Source: Plasmodium malariae (lineage: Eukaryota; Apicomplexa; Aconoidasida; Haemosporida; Plasmodiidae). Taken from it: a DNA stretch of 64,000 nt. A program made the position numbers and the translations under genes. Below, piece after piece: positions 32,502 to 45,764 of the stretch. The stretch is taken from contig NC_041778.1 of NCBI RefSeq assembly GCF_900090045.1, forward strand, positions 496,001-560,000, given 5' to 3'. Each line of letters starts with the position of its first letter. Positions within the stretch are counted from its first letter, which is position 1. Under the pieces are notes generated by a model, which ran no database searches, had not been told where the DNA came from, and was given only the letters and a program-made list of their open reading frames with translations.

Positions 32502-35500
32502 ATGCGAAAGGTACTCCTGTCGAACAAAAAAGTTTATGAGTTAATAGCCACAAACAACTATAGAGGATATGAAGAAGATATTAAGGATATAGTTGAAAAT
32601 AAATATGCAAAATTGTTAACATACCTGAGCTCAAATAACAAGTACCACGAAATAGTATCATTAAAGCTGCAGCAGTATATTAATGAACATCTAAGTATTA
32701 AAGAGTCTAAATCATATTTTTTCGGTTTTTCAAAGGAACTGCTAGTTCATTGTTTGAAGGTTTACTTTTACGATGCCCTGTACCACGAAAATACACATCA
32801 TTTGAGGTGCGAATGCGCTCAAGTGGGGAAGGAGCTGCAAACAGATCAGAGGAATGGACATTGGAATGGAAAGCAAAATGGAAAGTCGATGGAGCAACCA
32901 TCCCAGGAGGAAGCCCTCCTCAAAGAAATAGAACAAAACGCGCATTTGATTGAGATGGACAGGCTACATTTATTATACTGTGATGAGTATTTTTACATTT
33001 TTAAAAGCATCCTACATATATTGAAAGAGTGTAATATCTTTTATTTTTATCAGAACTACAACACAGAAGACTTTTCATATGAGCATAATTTTATGTATGA
33101 ACTTTTTTCTATATTAGAAAGAAAATTAAATATACAGCAATTGATACAAATATATTTTGACACATATAAAGACACGAACAACTATTTCGAAATGATAAAA
33201 CAAGTAGATTTAGAGAACAACGGGTATTGGGTATATAAATATATTTTATTATTTCTAAATGTGCAAACGTTTTGTATTAATATTTTTTTTTTTCTACAAT
33301 TAAGATTAAATATATTGGAAAAGTCTAATATCAAGTCCATTCTTAGTATATTTTTAACGTTCTCTAGTATTAACTTATCTAATAGGTATTATGCTAACAA
33401 TGATATAATAACGAATGCACTTCAACAAAAAGAATACTCAATTATATTTCTAATAGCATCTGTAAGTAATTTTTTAACGTTAGAAGATATTAATAAATAT
33501 GTGAAATGTTCCTCTTCTATCAATTTTTTTAAATTAATTTTTCTTTTTAAAAATAATATTTCAACGAATAACTATCAGCAAAATGTACGGCTTCTGTCAT
33601 ATTGTCTAAACTACTTTGATGATATGCTTCAAAATTTTTCATTTATTGATTATAGTTGTGTGTATAAGAAAGTTCTGTTGAATATTTTGGATAACGCCCT
33701 TTGTCCCGACGAGATTAGTGAGCATCTAAGGGAGGAGGAGCACAGTGGGGGAGGAAATCCTGGAAGTGGTATTGGAAGTGGTACTGGATGTGGTACTGGA
33801 TGCGGAAGAGCCAGCCAGACCAACAATGGTTATAGGAACGATGGTTGCAGTAATGACAGCGGCTCTGATAACACGGAGGAGATCGGGGTGAAGCAGCAAT
33901 TCACTACGTATCAAGAAGAGAGGAATAGCAGCTGCTACGTTACACCCACTGGAGGGGTACTGGATGAACGTGGCTACGTAAGTTATAATGGAAGTGGACA
34001 TTTATATGATAGCAGTAGTAACCACAGCACCATTGGTTATAGTATGCATTTAAGAGGTAAAGGTTTCATGTATAAAGAAGGTAAAAGGATAAAGGATATA
34101 GAACAAGGGAAAAGACATTCCCTTACTGAACGGGATTTACACTTTTCACTTATAAAAAATATAAAAAAACATATAGAAAAAAAAGAATTTTTTAAGAAAA
34201 CAATCAATAGTAATCTTTTTTTAAAAATATGTATTAGTTTATTTAAAAAAGAAGATTTGCTTTTATTTTCCTATGAAATAAAAAAAAATTATAAAAATAT
34301 AAAAACTTGTATAGATTATCTTCAAGGGGATGATTTACAGTATGATATATACTCGACGAGTTATTTCTTCTATGACTATAATTATCGGAGCACAGAAATT
34401 GTTATTACTGAGGAAGAAAGGAAGAAAATGGTATCTCCCTTTATTTCTATTGAAAGCAAAAATATTCTGCTTGAAATGTCGACTCTATTTTTTTCGTACG
34501 ATTACTTGAAGGTTTATTCTGTGAGGGCGAATCGAAGTAGGGAATTATCGAGGGGGCTGGGGCGTCTTCGTTGTAAGAGCGGTAAACAAAAGAGAAGCAT
34601 GCAAAAGAGAAAGCAGCATAAAAGCAGCAACATATACCATCCAGTCATATTGCATAATGTGAACCGACTTCTGTTAGAGTTCTTTTGCAGTAAAATATGC
34701 AATTCTTCTATTAATGCACTGATAATGTTTAACCATAACTTGTTATCGATATACAGAATTTTGAAAGCGTTAATAGGGACAAGCGCTAATCTAATTAACT
34801 TCAGTGAAGTTACTAAGGCTGTTCAGTCCTTTTCAAATAGATGTTATGAAAATGATGACAATACTGTTACAATTTTGGAAGATACAATATATTATAAAAT
34901 ATTAGAAATTTTAAAAAAGAAAAATTTAAATAAAAATAGTATTTATATTACATATATTGAATACTACTACATTTTGTTGGACTACTACTGCAAATTTCTG
35001 TATAGTAATTATTCGGATAGGAATGAGAGCAATAATTTTTCCAAAGATGGCATGTTTTTCTTTTTTAAAAATATAATTAATTTTTTTTGTAAAATTTTAA
35101 AAATAAATAAATGTTTTCATTTACTAATCGAAATAAAATTGAATAATTATTTTAAACTGTCGTATGATATTAGAAATAGTTTTATAAGTTTATTTACTTA
35201 TCTTTTTTTTTTCTCCATAAGATTTAAAGAATTGACATTATTAAATTATGATATAGTAAGCTGTTTACTTTTTTTATTAAAAAAAATTAATATTAACAAA
35301 TTAAATGCATATATTTTTCAAATGTTTTCTTATGTTGAACAAGAACAACTATTAAGGAAGGAAAGGAATGAACATCTTTATATAAACAAAGGAAGGAACA
35401 TTTTCACTTCATCTGATGTAGATACAAGTAATGATCTTAATAGCAATTATAATTATGAAAAAATATGTACAAATAATTATAACGACCATAGTGTTGAAAG

Positions 35501-38500
35501 CTTTAATATTAATTATGATAACCTTACCAATTTTAAGTTGGAAAAGGATTATATCGACATAAAAGACAAATTTAGAATTGATATTTCCTTTTTGAAAATT
35601 TTCTTTCTCCTGAGTGAGGTCCGACGAGTGGATCTAACTGAGGATGGAGTAAAGACTAGTGAAAAGGATAGTGGAAAGACTAGTGAAAAGGATAGTGGAA
35701 AGACTAGTGAAAAGGATAGCGGAAAGACTAGTGAAAAGGATAGTGGAAAGACTAGTGAAAAGGATAGTGGAAAGACTAGTGAAAAGGATAGTGGAAAGAC
35801 TAGTGAAAAGGATAGTGGAAAGAATAATGACAAGGATAGTGGAAAGACCAGTAACGATGATGGCAGCAAGACTAGTAACGAGCACTTGAAGGAAGACAAT
35901 TCTTGCTACAACGTTAACGAGAAATACGAGAACAACAGCAGTAGTGGCAGCAACGTATGCAGTAGTGATATGAGGGGGGGTAAGCCTTCCCCCCTGTACG
36001 GAAGCACCGTCCACCCTATTATCAGAGTTCAACGTTATGATAAGCACAATGGTAGAGGTGCTACTGTATACCGCAGTCAGCAGGGGGGTAGAGTAGTTTC
36101 ACCTTGCAGTTACAACAACAGCAGCGGAAGAAATTGTGGAGGAAGCAACGGTCGAAGAAGCGGTCAAAGCAGTGATCGAAGCAATGGTCAAAGCAGTGAT
36201 CGAAGCAATGGCCAAAGCAGTGATCGAAGCAATGGCCAAAGCAGTGATCGAAGCAATGGCCAAAGCAGTGATCGAAGCAATGGCCAAAGCAGCAGTCGAA
36301 GCAGTGGAAGGCGTAACAGCCACGTTAATTACCGGCAGCAGGATCTGTGGAGGAACCAAGAGAACGCGAGGAGTTACTACACCACGGAGTGTATAAGCCT
36401 GGAAGAAATATTTATTATCACTCTTATGGAACTGTGTGCAGTGGAAAATTATAGGTTTACATTTGTAAACGACTTGTTAAGTTTGTATGAAGAGGAAAAA
36501 AGGAAAAAAATATATATTAACACAGAAATCATTTTAATATTATTTAAAAAGGTTATAAAGAGAAAAAAATTAAATTTTTTTTTTTTTAATATTTACAAAA
36601 CTTTACAAAATAAAGTAAATCATATATTAGCAAGTATAAATATTTTAATAAAAAAATGGGTTAAGTGGACTTTTAAAAATTGTAATAATACATTTAAAAG
36701 AGAAAAGAATATTAATATAAAAAAATTGGTAAAATTATTTTTTATATCTTTTTATAAATTTGTAAAAAATTATTTTGTACAAATACATGACTTTATTGAC
36801 AATTTGAAAATATATAATAGTAAAAACAATTTTGATGATTTTTTTTTTTTAATTTTTTCAAAATATGTAAACAGAGTGTTTATCGACAATTTCTCTGCTT
36901 CATTCATATTTAGCTTGTCCAAGTACGCAATTTTAAATGAATGTATGTCTATAATTAATTATATGATAAAAGTGAGTAGTAACGTGAATATTGAGCAAGT
37001 TAGACAAATACATGCGGAGGTAATGAATGCAGTAAGGAAGAAGCACCCCCAAATGGTTGAAAATGATAGCACACGCAATGCAATTAATGGAATTAATGGC
37101 AATGAGAACAATAATGGCAATGAGGACAATAATGGCAATGAGAACAGGGATAATAATCGTAACAGTTATAACTGTAGTAATAATAAAAATAAAAGCAGCA
37201 GCCGTAATAATGATATCAGTAATATTAAGAATAGCAATGGATATGGAAATGGTAATGGAAATAATAATAATAATTATTATTATAATGAGACAGCAGACGA
37301 GGGAGTACACCCCTTGTCAACGTACAGAATGACAAACAAAATGAACGAATTGCCTGTGAATCACACAGTGAAACCATATTCCACCACTACCTTCAACAAT
37401 TTTATGAACAACATAATTATAAGTCATAAAACTCTGTTAAATAAACCTGATATGTACATAAAAAAAAAAGTAAATATATTTCAAATTGATACCATGAGTA
37501 ATGACCAGTATTTGCACAATCATTATACGATGGACTATATAACGGATCTGTTATTACTAGAAAAGCAGGCAAAGGATGGACAGAAGGATTTCTGCACGCA
37601 CCACGGGATGTTCCATGCGCACAGGAATTTTTGTAACATGGACAGTAATAGAAGCGGCGATATAAGTGGTAATAGGAGCGGCAATAGGAGCGGCAATAGG
37701 AGCGGCAATAGGAGCGGCAATAGGAGCAGCAATTACAACATCGATTGCAAGGACAATTACATGAGCAATCGCAAGGACCTCCACAATGGAAATATTGAAA
37801 AACTGCTTCGACAGTCAACCATAAACTTTAATTTGATCGATGAATCAACGAACGAAAACTCCGTTAATCAGCATTCCATGTTCAGCCAAAGTGAGTACCT
37901 TACTAAGTACAATTTAACATTTTTTAAATATTTCTGTCATATAAGAAATCTATTAAAAATAATTTTTCAGAATAATTATGTATTTTTCTTAAGTGATTTT
38001 TTACTTATGAATTATGAACAGTCAGGAAAAAAAAAAAAAAAAAATATATTTTTTTTTAATTATAACCTGAACATGTCAGGTGATTGCTTTTCTTCTGTAT
38101 TTAATCTTTTCATAAATGAATACAATGCAATTTATTACAAAAGTGGGCATGCCATTTTATCCCATTTCAAGGAGATAAATTACAGAAAGTTGTACGAACA
38201 AGTTATTAACCGAATATTACTCATGTATTCACTCTTGTTGGACCCTTGTTATCATTTCATATTTCTCAAGGAAGTAAAAGTTATATGGACAAACATTTCA
38301 AATCAGATATTCTCTCTATTCAACACTTCCCACCTTATAAGTAACTTGTTTTCAAAGGCGTCCTTCAGCATCATTCAGAAGGTGAGTCTGCTTCGGCTTC
38401 CTTGGGTCGCGTTTCCCTCGTGCATGTGTATTTGTGTGTGTATTTGTGTGTGTATTTGTGTGTGTATTTGTGTGTGTATTTGTGTATTTGTGTGTTTGTG

Positions 38501-41500
38501 TGTGTATTTGTGTGTGTATTTGTGTGTATTTGTGTGTGTATTGTGTGTGTATTTGTGTGTGTATTTGTGTGTGTATTTGTGTGTGTATTTGTGTGTGTAT
38601 TTGTGTGTGTATTTGTGTGTGTATTTGTGTGTGTATTTGTGTGTGTATTTGTGTGTGTATTGTGTGTGTATTTGTGTGTGTATTTGTGTGTGTATTTGCG
38701 TGTGTATTTGCGTGTGTATTTGCGTGTGTATTTGCGTGTGTAATTGCTTATGTATTTGCGTGTGTAATTGCTTATGTATTTGCGTGTGCAGATGCATGTA
38801 CAGCTACGTATAAGTATAAATTTGCATATACGTACACACTTACATATGCATACGATTCGTCGCATTTCATACGGTGTTTTTTCCCGCTTTACAGAACGAC
38901 GTTGTGAGCAAGTCCATAAACAATGATATCCAGCGCATAGAGAAAAAAATGTTTGAAGGAAGAAGAGAAATATTGAGCATGTCTTTACTATATTTTGTTT
39001 TATATAATTTCAAGAATGTGTACATGTTATACGAAAAATTAAATACATATTTTAGGATAAACAGTTTTAACAATATTTATTTTTTATGTAAATATAGTAA
39101 AGGTTATTTACCTCTAGCAGATATTTTAAAATTGTTTACAGATAAATTGTTATACTATTTTGAGAAAGTGAAGGAAATAAATTTTATAAATTTAAAATAT
39201 GAATATACAAAAAAAATTTTTAACATCTTAAAGTTTTTATATTTTTTTATAAAAAATAATGATTTAATACATGTAAGAATATATGAAGACATATATGATA
39301 TTCTTTTTTACATAATAAAAGATTTTGTTGACCGGGACAAGTATGTCCACTCTTATAATATAAAGGAATACACGTTTAACAAGTTGAAAATTTTAAATTT
39401 GTGCCTGCACTTTGTTAATGATATTTATTTTAATCTGTTCAGTGATGATGCTAAGGGGGGAGGAAGAACAGAAGTAGGAACAGGAACAGAAGTAGAAACA
39501 GGAACAGAAGTAGGAACAGGAACAGGAACAGAAACAGGCATAGGTATAGGTGTATGTGTAGGAAGTGAAAAATATTCTGAAAAGAAAAATCATCTGTGGA
39601 ATTGCATGGAAGAACTTCTCAGCCTATTTGCAGTTAGATTACAAAAAAATGCTTCTCTTTTTTTACATTCACAATTGTTTACTTGTTATAGGAAAGATAT
39701 GAAGAAGGAGCTGTACAATTACATATATAACATGAACGTAATGAGTGAATTGTTGGAACTCATTATCAAGGGGATATATATAAAGGACAGTTGTATATAC
39801 AAATTAATTATAAACATATGCTACGATAGAAATATATGTCGTATCTTTTTTAATATCAATTTTAATAATTTGAATGAATTGTTAAGGAAATATTTAGATA
39901 TACATAAGAGAAAAAATGACAGTGCATATAACATAAAACTTCTTCTAAGTAACAATAAAAATATACTCATTGAAAAACATGGACTCATAAATGATGATGC
40001 GTTAATAGAAAACATGATAGAAGTGTTTAATGAAAAAAATATTTATTACAAGTATATACTCAACTTAGCTGAAAGTAAAACTGCGCAAAATGGACGAAGC
40101 GAACAAAATTATGATAACATTTTTGAGGATAATAATGACTATATATCAGTTAAAAATATGCTGCAAAAGAAAATTGAACTGCTGGATGACGATTATGTGA
40201 GTTTGAAATTTTTTGAGGGGAAGTCCAAAATTTACGGAGAAAGAAATTTTCTCTTTGACATAAATAATTATTACTATTTATTGAATGCTTATAATAATAG
40301 TAGAGTTTGTCAAGAGTGTTCATACGAGAATGATGATTATACTTACACAGATAACGACACCATTTTTAGTGGGAATGCAAACAGATTTGATGAATATAAG
40401 ACAGATGATAAACTAAAAAAAAAAATTGACACGAACATTTTGAAAAATATGCACACCATTTTTCCGCATGACCATGGTCAGGCAAAATCGTCAAAAGGGG
40501 GAACCAATTCAGATGGGAAAAAGAAAAAGAAAGAGGAGGATATTACAAAGCGGGGAAATTTAAGAGGGGAAGAAGGGGGTAACTCAAGTGACAACAGTAG
40601 TAACGTTGCTCTTCAGCGGGATAGTAATAAAAATCGAAATGACGATTTTACTATACTAGTGGCCGGGGGTATATGGACGAATGATGAGCTAGGGAACTCG
40701 ATTGGAAGGTATATCTTGAGAGATGAAAAATTAGAAAGAAAAAAAAAGAAAAAAAAAGAAAAAAAGAAGCATATATTTTATATTGGTAATCATGCTATAC
40801 CAACAGTATTTATTTTTGCAAAATATTTTAAAAACGAGATCAACTGTATGAAATATATTAATTTAACCCAAAGTACATATGATAGTAAGCTTCGTTTATT
40901 ACTAATTTTATATAAATTTATAATTATAATTAAGCATAACAAAATATTCGAAGATGACAACTACAGAAAGATGGAGAAATTGTATTTGCAAAAATGCCAT
41001 ATTAAAAATAGTATACCATTTCTTTTCTTTGTATATGAATCTATGATAACATTTCTTGAGCCGTCTGTGCAGGTAAAAAAAAGCGCGTTTTACTACATTT
41101 TAGTTATTAATATTTTAATAAACCTCTTTTCGCTGATGAATGTGCATGATCGGGGAGGGACTAAAAAGAGGTTCCCTCGAGCAAAAGGGAGGAAAGGTGA
41201 GAGTGAGGGTGAGAAGCATAACAAGAGTGAGAATGAGAAGTATAACAAGAGTGAGGGTGAGAAGCATAACAAGAGTGAGGGTGAGAAGTATAACAAGAGT
41301 GAGGATGAGAAGTATAACAAGAGTGAGGATGAGAAGCATAACAAGAGTGAGGGTGAGAAGCATAACAAGGGTATGACTTATGTACATGGTCATAATTCGG
41401 GCAAATGTGGATCCCCCACTGCAAACGATAGAAACGTGCATAATAAAAAATCCCGTGCAGAATTGATGGAGAGTAGTAGTGAAGACGATATGGAGAAATA

Positions 41501-44500
41501 TTCGAACTACTTTGATAGTAGTGTAGACGAGGATGAACAGTATAACACGGATTCGTGTCAAGGCAGTTTCTACTGCGACCTGTTTATTGATAAGTCGTTT
41601 ATTGCTAGCATAAAAAATAGGAAAAACAGTGCCGTATTTTCCATTCTGCATAACATGTCGAAGAAGGAAATTGACAAATACAAATTTATTGGAAAGGAGT
41701 TTGCTGGTAGTATATGGGATAATGATCACGAGGGGAATGGAAAAAACGAAAAAGAAGTCGAACATGTGTATGGAAACGTGCATGATAAAGAGGACGATAA
41801 GGCGGGTGGTAAAGCGGATGGAAAGAAATACAAGGAGAAACTAGCCAAAGAGAGAACAAAAAAAAATGGATTGGATAAAAATAGTTTAATTTACAATATG
41901 CCTCTATTCCTGTCCCTATTCGTTAGAGCCATTACTATCCATTTGCATTATTTTAATTTTTATAATAAAAATGTGTATATATTAAAAAATTTCAACGCCT
42001 TGCATGTGCCAAATTCTATTATGAAGTATATTTATCCTGCAAATCATTTTAACATCAACTTGTTTGTAAGCATGCTAGAGCTTTTTTATGTGTCTGCTAG
42101 GATTTATAATAATTATTTTATTAGGATAAACAGAAATGCGTCCATACGAAAGGGTATTGAAATAGAGGAGGTTGTAGACGTGGTGAAAACGAGAACAAAA
42201 GGCAAAAATAGTGTTAAGATGATACATACGGATTATTATAATACCACTAGTGAAGGTGAAAAAAGTAGAGAAATAGAGAAACAAAGTGGCGATAAAGAGT
42301 GCATCAGAATGAACAAAAATAGATCATTGAATGAACAGAACGGATATACTCCGGATTATACAGGAAAATCGCTTTACCTGAACATGTACATAATTACACT
42401 AAAAGAAATATTAAAAGAATGTTATGAATATCATGATATACATATGAAAGATGAAGAAAGCATTCGAAGATGTTATTATCTTGAGCACATGCTTCTCTAC
42501 TTCTTGTACAATCGGGTTAATACCCTATACGAATTACTTTACAATTTTTTTTTTAAGTTTCTGAAGGGAAGAAACAGTAATATTTACAGTAGTAGCAATC
42601 ACTACCATCTTCAACATCAACTCCAACATCAATATCATCACGAACGTCGACATGGGCAGCATCATAGTAGCAACGTTTTTGATAGCGTTAACGAGAATAT
42701 ATATTTGATTTTGGAAAATATTATATATGACCAAATAAACAAAATAAATAGCTTTTTGGACAATAACGAGTATTATTATTTTTACATAAATACATTAACC
42801 TTCATCACACTGAACACACATGTTTGTTTACATATGCTTAAGAAAGATATATTGACAAAATTAATTTATGTTCCTTTGATATATCATTCCCTATTTGACA
42901 AGAGCAAAAGCTTTAGTGCTATTTATTACGTTAGTGATGACCAATACATACGGAATAAAAATCATATTATTTTCTGTTCTTTAATTGTCTTAATAATTAA
43001 AATGTTGTACATATTTATAAATACTGTGATATGTAGTGGTGGTGCTGCTACTGCTGCTAGTATTGGTGCTAATAATTTATACTATTACTCCGAAAATGCT
43101 CCATATCACTTTAGAACAAATTTCATGTACAGCATGGAAGGAAGTCTTGTACCAAGTTTTGCTACTGCAGGGAATGTTATGTATAGTTTTACGTCGTCTG
43201 TAGGTGGAAATATACCAAACAGCAATGAGCTCGAAAGAAACAACAATTTTCTTAACAACACAAACATAAACAGCAATTATGCAAATCTTGATGAGAGCGA
43301 TTTAAATAAGATGCAAGGAGGGAGGCAGATGAACAGAAAGGATGACAAAAATTACCACAATGATGAAATCCACCACAAGAACAAAAAAAAATGGGAAATA
43401 AAAATGGATGGACATCCCATCACTGACGATGAAATTGACTACTTCCTTGATGCTATAATAAATATAATAGAAAAATTATCAGATAGAATAAATTTTATTT
43501 TTTTAAAAATTGAAAAAATAAACTGTCTAGCTATATTTGAAGAATCTTACTTATATGTGGAGCTACTTACAAAGCTTTCTTATTATTGTACCATATATAA
43601 TATAAACAATTTTCTTATATCATTAATGGACAAAGGGGGAGTAGAGCATCATATATATTATATAAATAGAATATTAGAAAAATTTATTTATGAAAAAGAG
43701 ATTATTATTAATCCATATAGCCCATATGAAATAGCTGCGTCGTCAAATGTAGCACATGTAAAGGGAAAAAAAAAAATTAAAAAAAATGATTTCTCTTTAT
43801 TTACTCAAAGAGTTTTATACATATGTTATAAGTCTATTCTAAATTATAACACCATACTGCTGAACATAATTCAAAGTCCTTACTTCACGTACTCGTACTT
43901 TGTTTTGCATCTTTACATCATGATACTTAAGTCTACTAGGCTCGTCACCACGTTCATTGAGCACTTTGGAAGGAGGAACACGACCCTCATAAGGACGGTA
44001 GGGCGAGCGCTAGCCTCACAGTGTGGTTATATGTATACCATTTTTCATGTGGTTATATGTATACCATTTTTCATGTGGTTATATGTATACCATTTTGCGT
44101 GTTGTTATATGACTGCATATTTTTTTTGTGCGTGTTATTCCCCCACCCTTTTATCGTCATCCGTACCTCTATTTCCTATGCTGCTTCCCCTTACAGATTA
44201 AGACCAATTCGGGGTTTTCCTATGTACCTATCTGCCTAGACATAGTGAACACGATGAAGGTAAAAAAGAAAGAAAAAATTTATTATACTAGAGGAACAAA
44301 GGGTAAATCGAGTTTCGACTATTACCTTAGTGAGAGCAAATCAGAAAGCAGTGAAATGTCGAATTATTCAAATGAAATATACCAATATAATAGATCGATT
44401 GATGAATATATGAACACGACAAGAATTTATAGGAATGATTATTTGTTTAATTTTTTACCAGAAATGATTCATCTAAAATCTTATTATAATATATTAAAAG

Positions 44501-44718
44501 AAATACTTGAAAGAAGTGCCTATTTAGGGGCTTATCTTTTGGATAAGTTAAAATACTCATGTGAAGACTCTTGTTTGAAGCAAATTTTATTTAGTAACGT
44601 TTGTTCTTATTTAATACATATCAATACAACCCTACTTCCGTCTAATATATGCTCGAATAATTTAAAAAAAAAATGCACAATTGTTTATAATTACGTCGTT
44701 AATATACACAAAAAGTAA
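32502..44718 (+). CDS. Giant helical protein, possibly Nup188/Nup205-type nucleoporin
   Basis: Three exons, 32502-38381, 38895-43997 and 44197-44718, all joined in phase 0 across CAGAAG|GTGAGT...TTTACAG and GGACG|GTAGGG...CCTTACAG, give 3,834 residues. The ATG at 32502 is the first Met in frame; the frame is open a little further upstream only through TTG. Outside the insertions the protein is almost entirely alternating hydrophobic/charged helices, with no signal peptide and no enzyme motif. The N-terminal order (short helix, FGFSKELLVHCLKVYF, then YCDEYFYIFKSILHILKEC at about 160, then a conserved-looking helical run) resembles the start of Nup188/Nup205 solenoids, but I rate that as tentative. 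Insertions include 8-residue repeats TSEKDSGK (about 1050-1115), SSDRSNGQ (about 1223-1266), EKHNKSEG (about 2732-2786) and NRSG/NGNE blocks. Existence is secure; family is uncertain. Confidence 0.75.
35648..35850. repeat. 24-bp coding repeat TSEKDSGK, eight to nine copies
   Basis: The unit actagtgaaaaggatagtg plus gaag is almost invariant, including at silent positions, which indicates recent expansion. It is a surface-type charged insertion within the helical protein. Confidence 0.95.
36165..36305. repeat. 24-bp coding repeat SSDRSNGQ, about six copies
   Basis: The unit agcagtgatcgaagcaatgg plus ccaa encodes SSDRSNGQ in the giant plus-strand gene. Copies are nearly identical in DNA. Confidence 0.93.
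38424..38795. repeat. TGTGTATT array filling intron 1 of the giant gene
   Basis: About 370 bp of tgtgtatt units with phase slips (cgtgtatt and cttatgta variants towards the right end). It occupies most of the 513-bp intron 38382-38894. Open frames on both strands (CVFV, HTNT) are artefacts. Confidence 0.95.
41205..41375. repeat. 24-bp coding repeat EKHNKSEG, about seven copies
   Basis: The unit gagaagcataacaagagtga plus gggt alternates His/Tyr and Gly/Asp/Asn codons. It lies in exon 2 of the giant plus-strand gene. Confidence 0.93.
44020..44106. repeat. 26-bp repeat in intron 2 of the giant gene
   Basis: Three to four copies of a unit beginning gtggttatatgtataccatt make up nearly half of the 199-bp intron 43998-44196. 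Confidence 0.85.
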
Positions 44719-45282
44719 AGCCTCTCCTGGTGAGAGAAAATAAAAAAAAAGGAGCACCATATGGATGGGCGTTCATATTGCATATTTGTATATACTTATG
44801 TGCGGTAAAGTGATACAGGTGAAGTGGGGGTGGAGGGGAGTAGCTATCGCGGAAAGCGATTACGCATCTTCCCCCCGAGCAATCATCCACGTTTTGGTCA
44901 TTTGTACTGGTACACAAATTATTGAGCATATTTATGAACGCTAATATGTTAACCTTTTTACATTTACGTAAAATAAGTTCTTTTAAATAAGTTCTTTTAA
45001 ATAAGTTCTTTTAAATAAGTTCTTTTAAATAAATTCTTTTAAATAATCTTTTTAAAATAATCTTTTTAAAATAATCTTTTTAAAATAAACTTTTTAAAAT
45101 AAACTTTTTAAAATAAACTTTTTAAAATAAACTTTGTAAAATAAATTGAAAATGTGACTTTTCACGCTTTAACAATTTTTCTGCTCAATTGAAAAATAAA
45201 TAAAAAATTCGAACAAAGGAGGGGAACAAAATGGGACGAAAATACATAGAAATTATAAAAAAACATATAAAGTAAATATAAA

Positions 45283-45420
45283 GTTGATATGAAGTTGATA
45301 TGAAGTTGATATGAAGTCGATATGAAGTCGATATGAAGTTGATATGAAGTCGATATGAAGTCGATATGAAGTCGATATGAAGTTGATATGAAATCGATAT
45401 GAAGTCGATATGACGTAAAT
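45283..45420. repeat. 12-bp repeat (atgaagtcgata), about eleven copies
   Basis: Units alternate gtt and gtc variants (atgaagttgata, atgaagtcgata). They encode SYRLHI-type or ISTS-type frames only by virtue of the period of 12. Confidence 0.93.
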
Positions 45421-45518
45421 GTGAAGGTGAAAAAGATAAGTGCAGCTCAAAAATAAGATATGGTAATAAGAAAACTAAACAAAACAAATGACAAAATAGG
45501 AGGAAAAAAGTGCACAAA

Positions 45519-45698
45519 ATGAAGCATAATAAATGGGATTATTATTATGCCATACGGAGGAAAACCCCGCTGGAAGTAGCGCTGTTACACAGCTACACCG
45601 CTGCACCTTTACGCTGGTATTTTTTTCTCGTTTACAAAAACAGGCACGCACAAAATTATTTTTTTCCATTTATTTATCATCTGTTCACCTGTGGGTAA
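45519..45698 (+). CDS. Doubtful 59-codon frame in a G+C-rich island
   Basis: An ATG at 45519 opens a short frame (MKHNKWDYYYAIRRKTPLE... ending HLFTCG) over a segment whose first 100 bases are about half G+C, very unusual for intergenic DNA here. No homology recognised and no splice partners seen. It lies between two convergent genes, so it may equally be a 3' UTR element or a structured non-coding RNA: the stretch ctgttacacagctacaccgc has hairpin potential. I record it because composition alone sets it apart. Confidence 0.2.
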   Translation: MKHNKWDYYYAIRRKTPLEVALLHSYTAAPLRWYFFLVYKNRHAQNYFFPFIYHLFTCG

Positions 45699-45764
45699 CT
45701 AGGAAAGGGGATAACTTGCCACACGCACAGTTAAAAAGCTTCTCCCTCTCATCAACACCCTTTT

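Larger units (their letters stand above)
44719..45764. other. Convergent intergenic region between the giant gene and eRF1
   Basis: Contains two AT-rich tandem arrays: ataagttcttttaaa (about 44970-45040) grading into ataatctttttaaa and ataaactttttaaa to 45140, and a 12-bp gaagtcgatat-type array (45283-45420). A distinctly G+C-rich island follows at 45515-45620, annotated separately. Confidence 0.55.

Noticed and set aside
32264..32539. 91-codon frame through the 24-bp repeat upstream of the giant gene
   Set aside because: Opens with GTG, lacks an ATG and overlaps the true start in another frame; most likely 5' UTR.
38371..38907. Several overlapping frames of 110-165 codons on both strands
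   Set aside because: They are translations of the TGTGTATT array in intron 1 of the giant gene.
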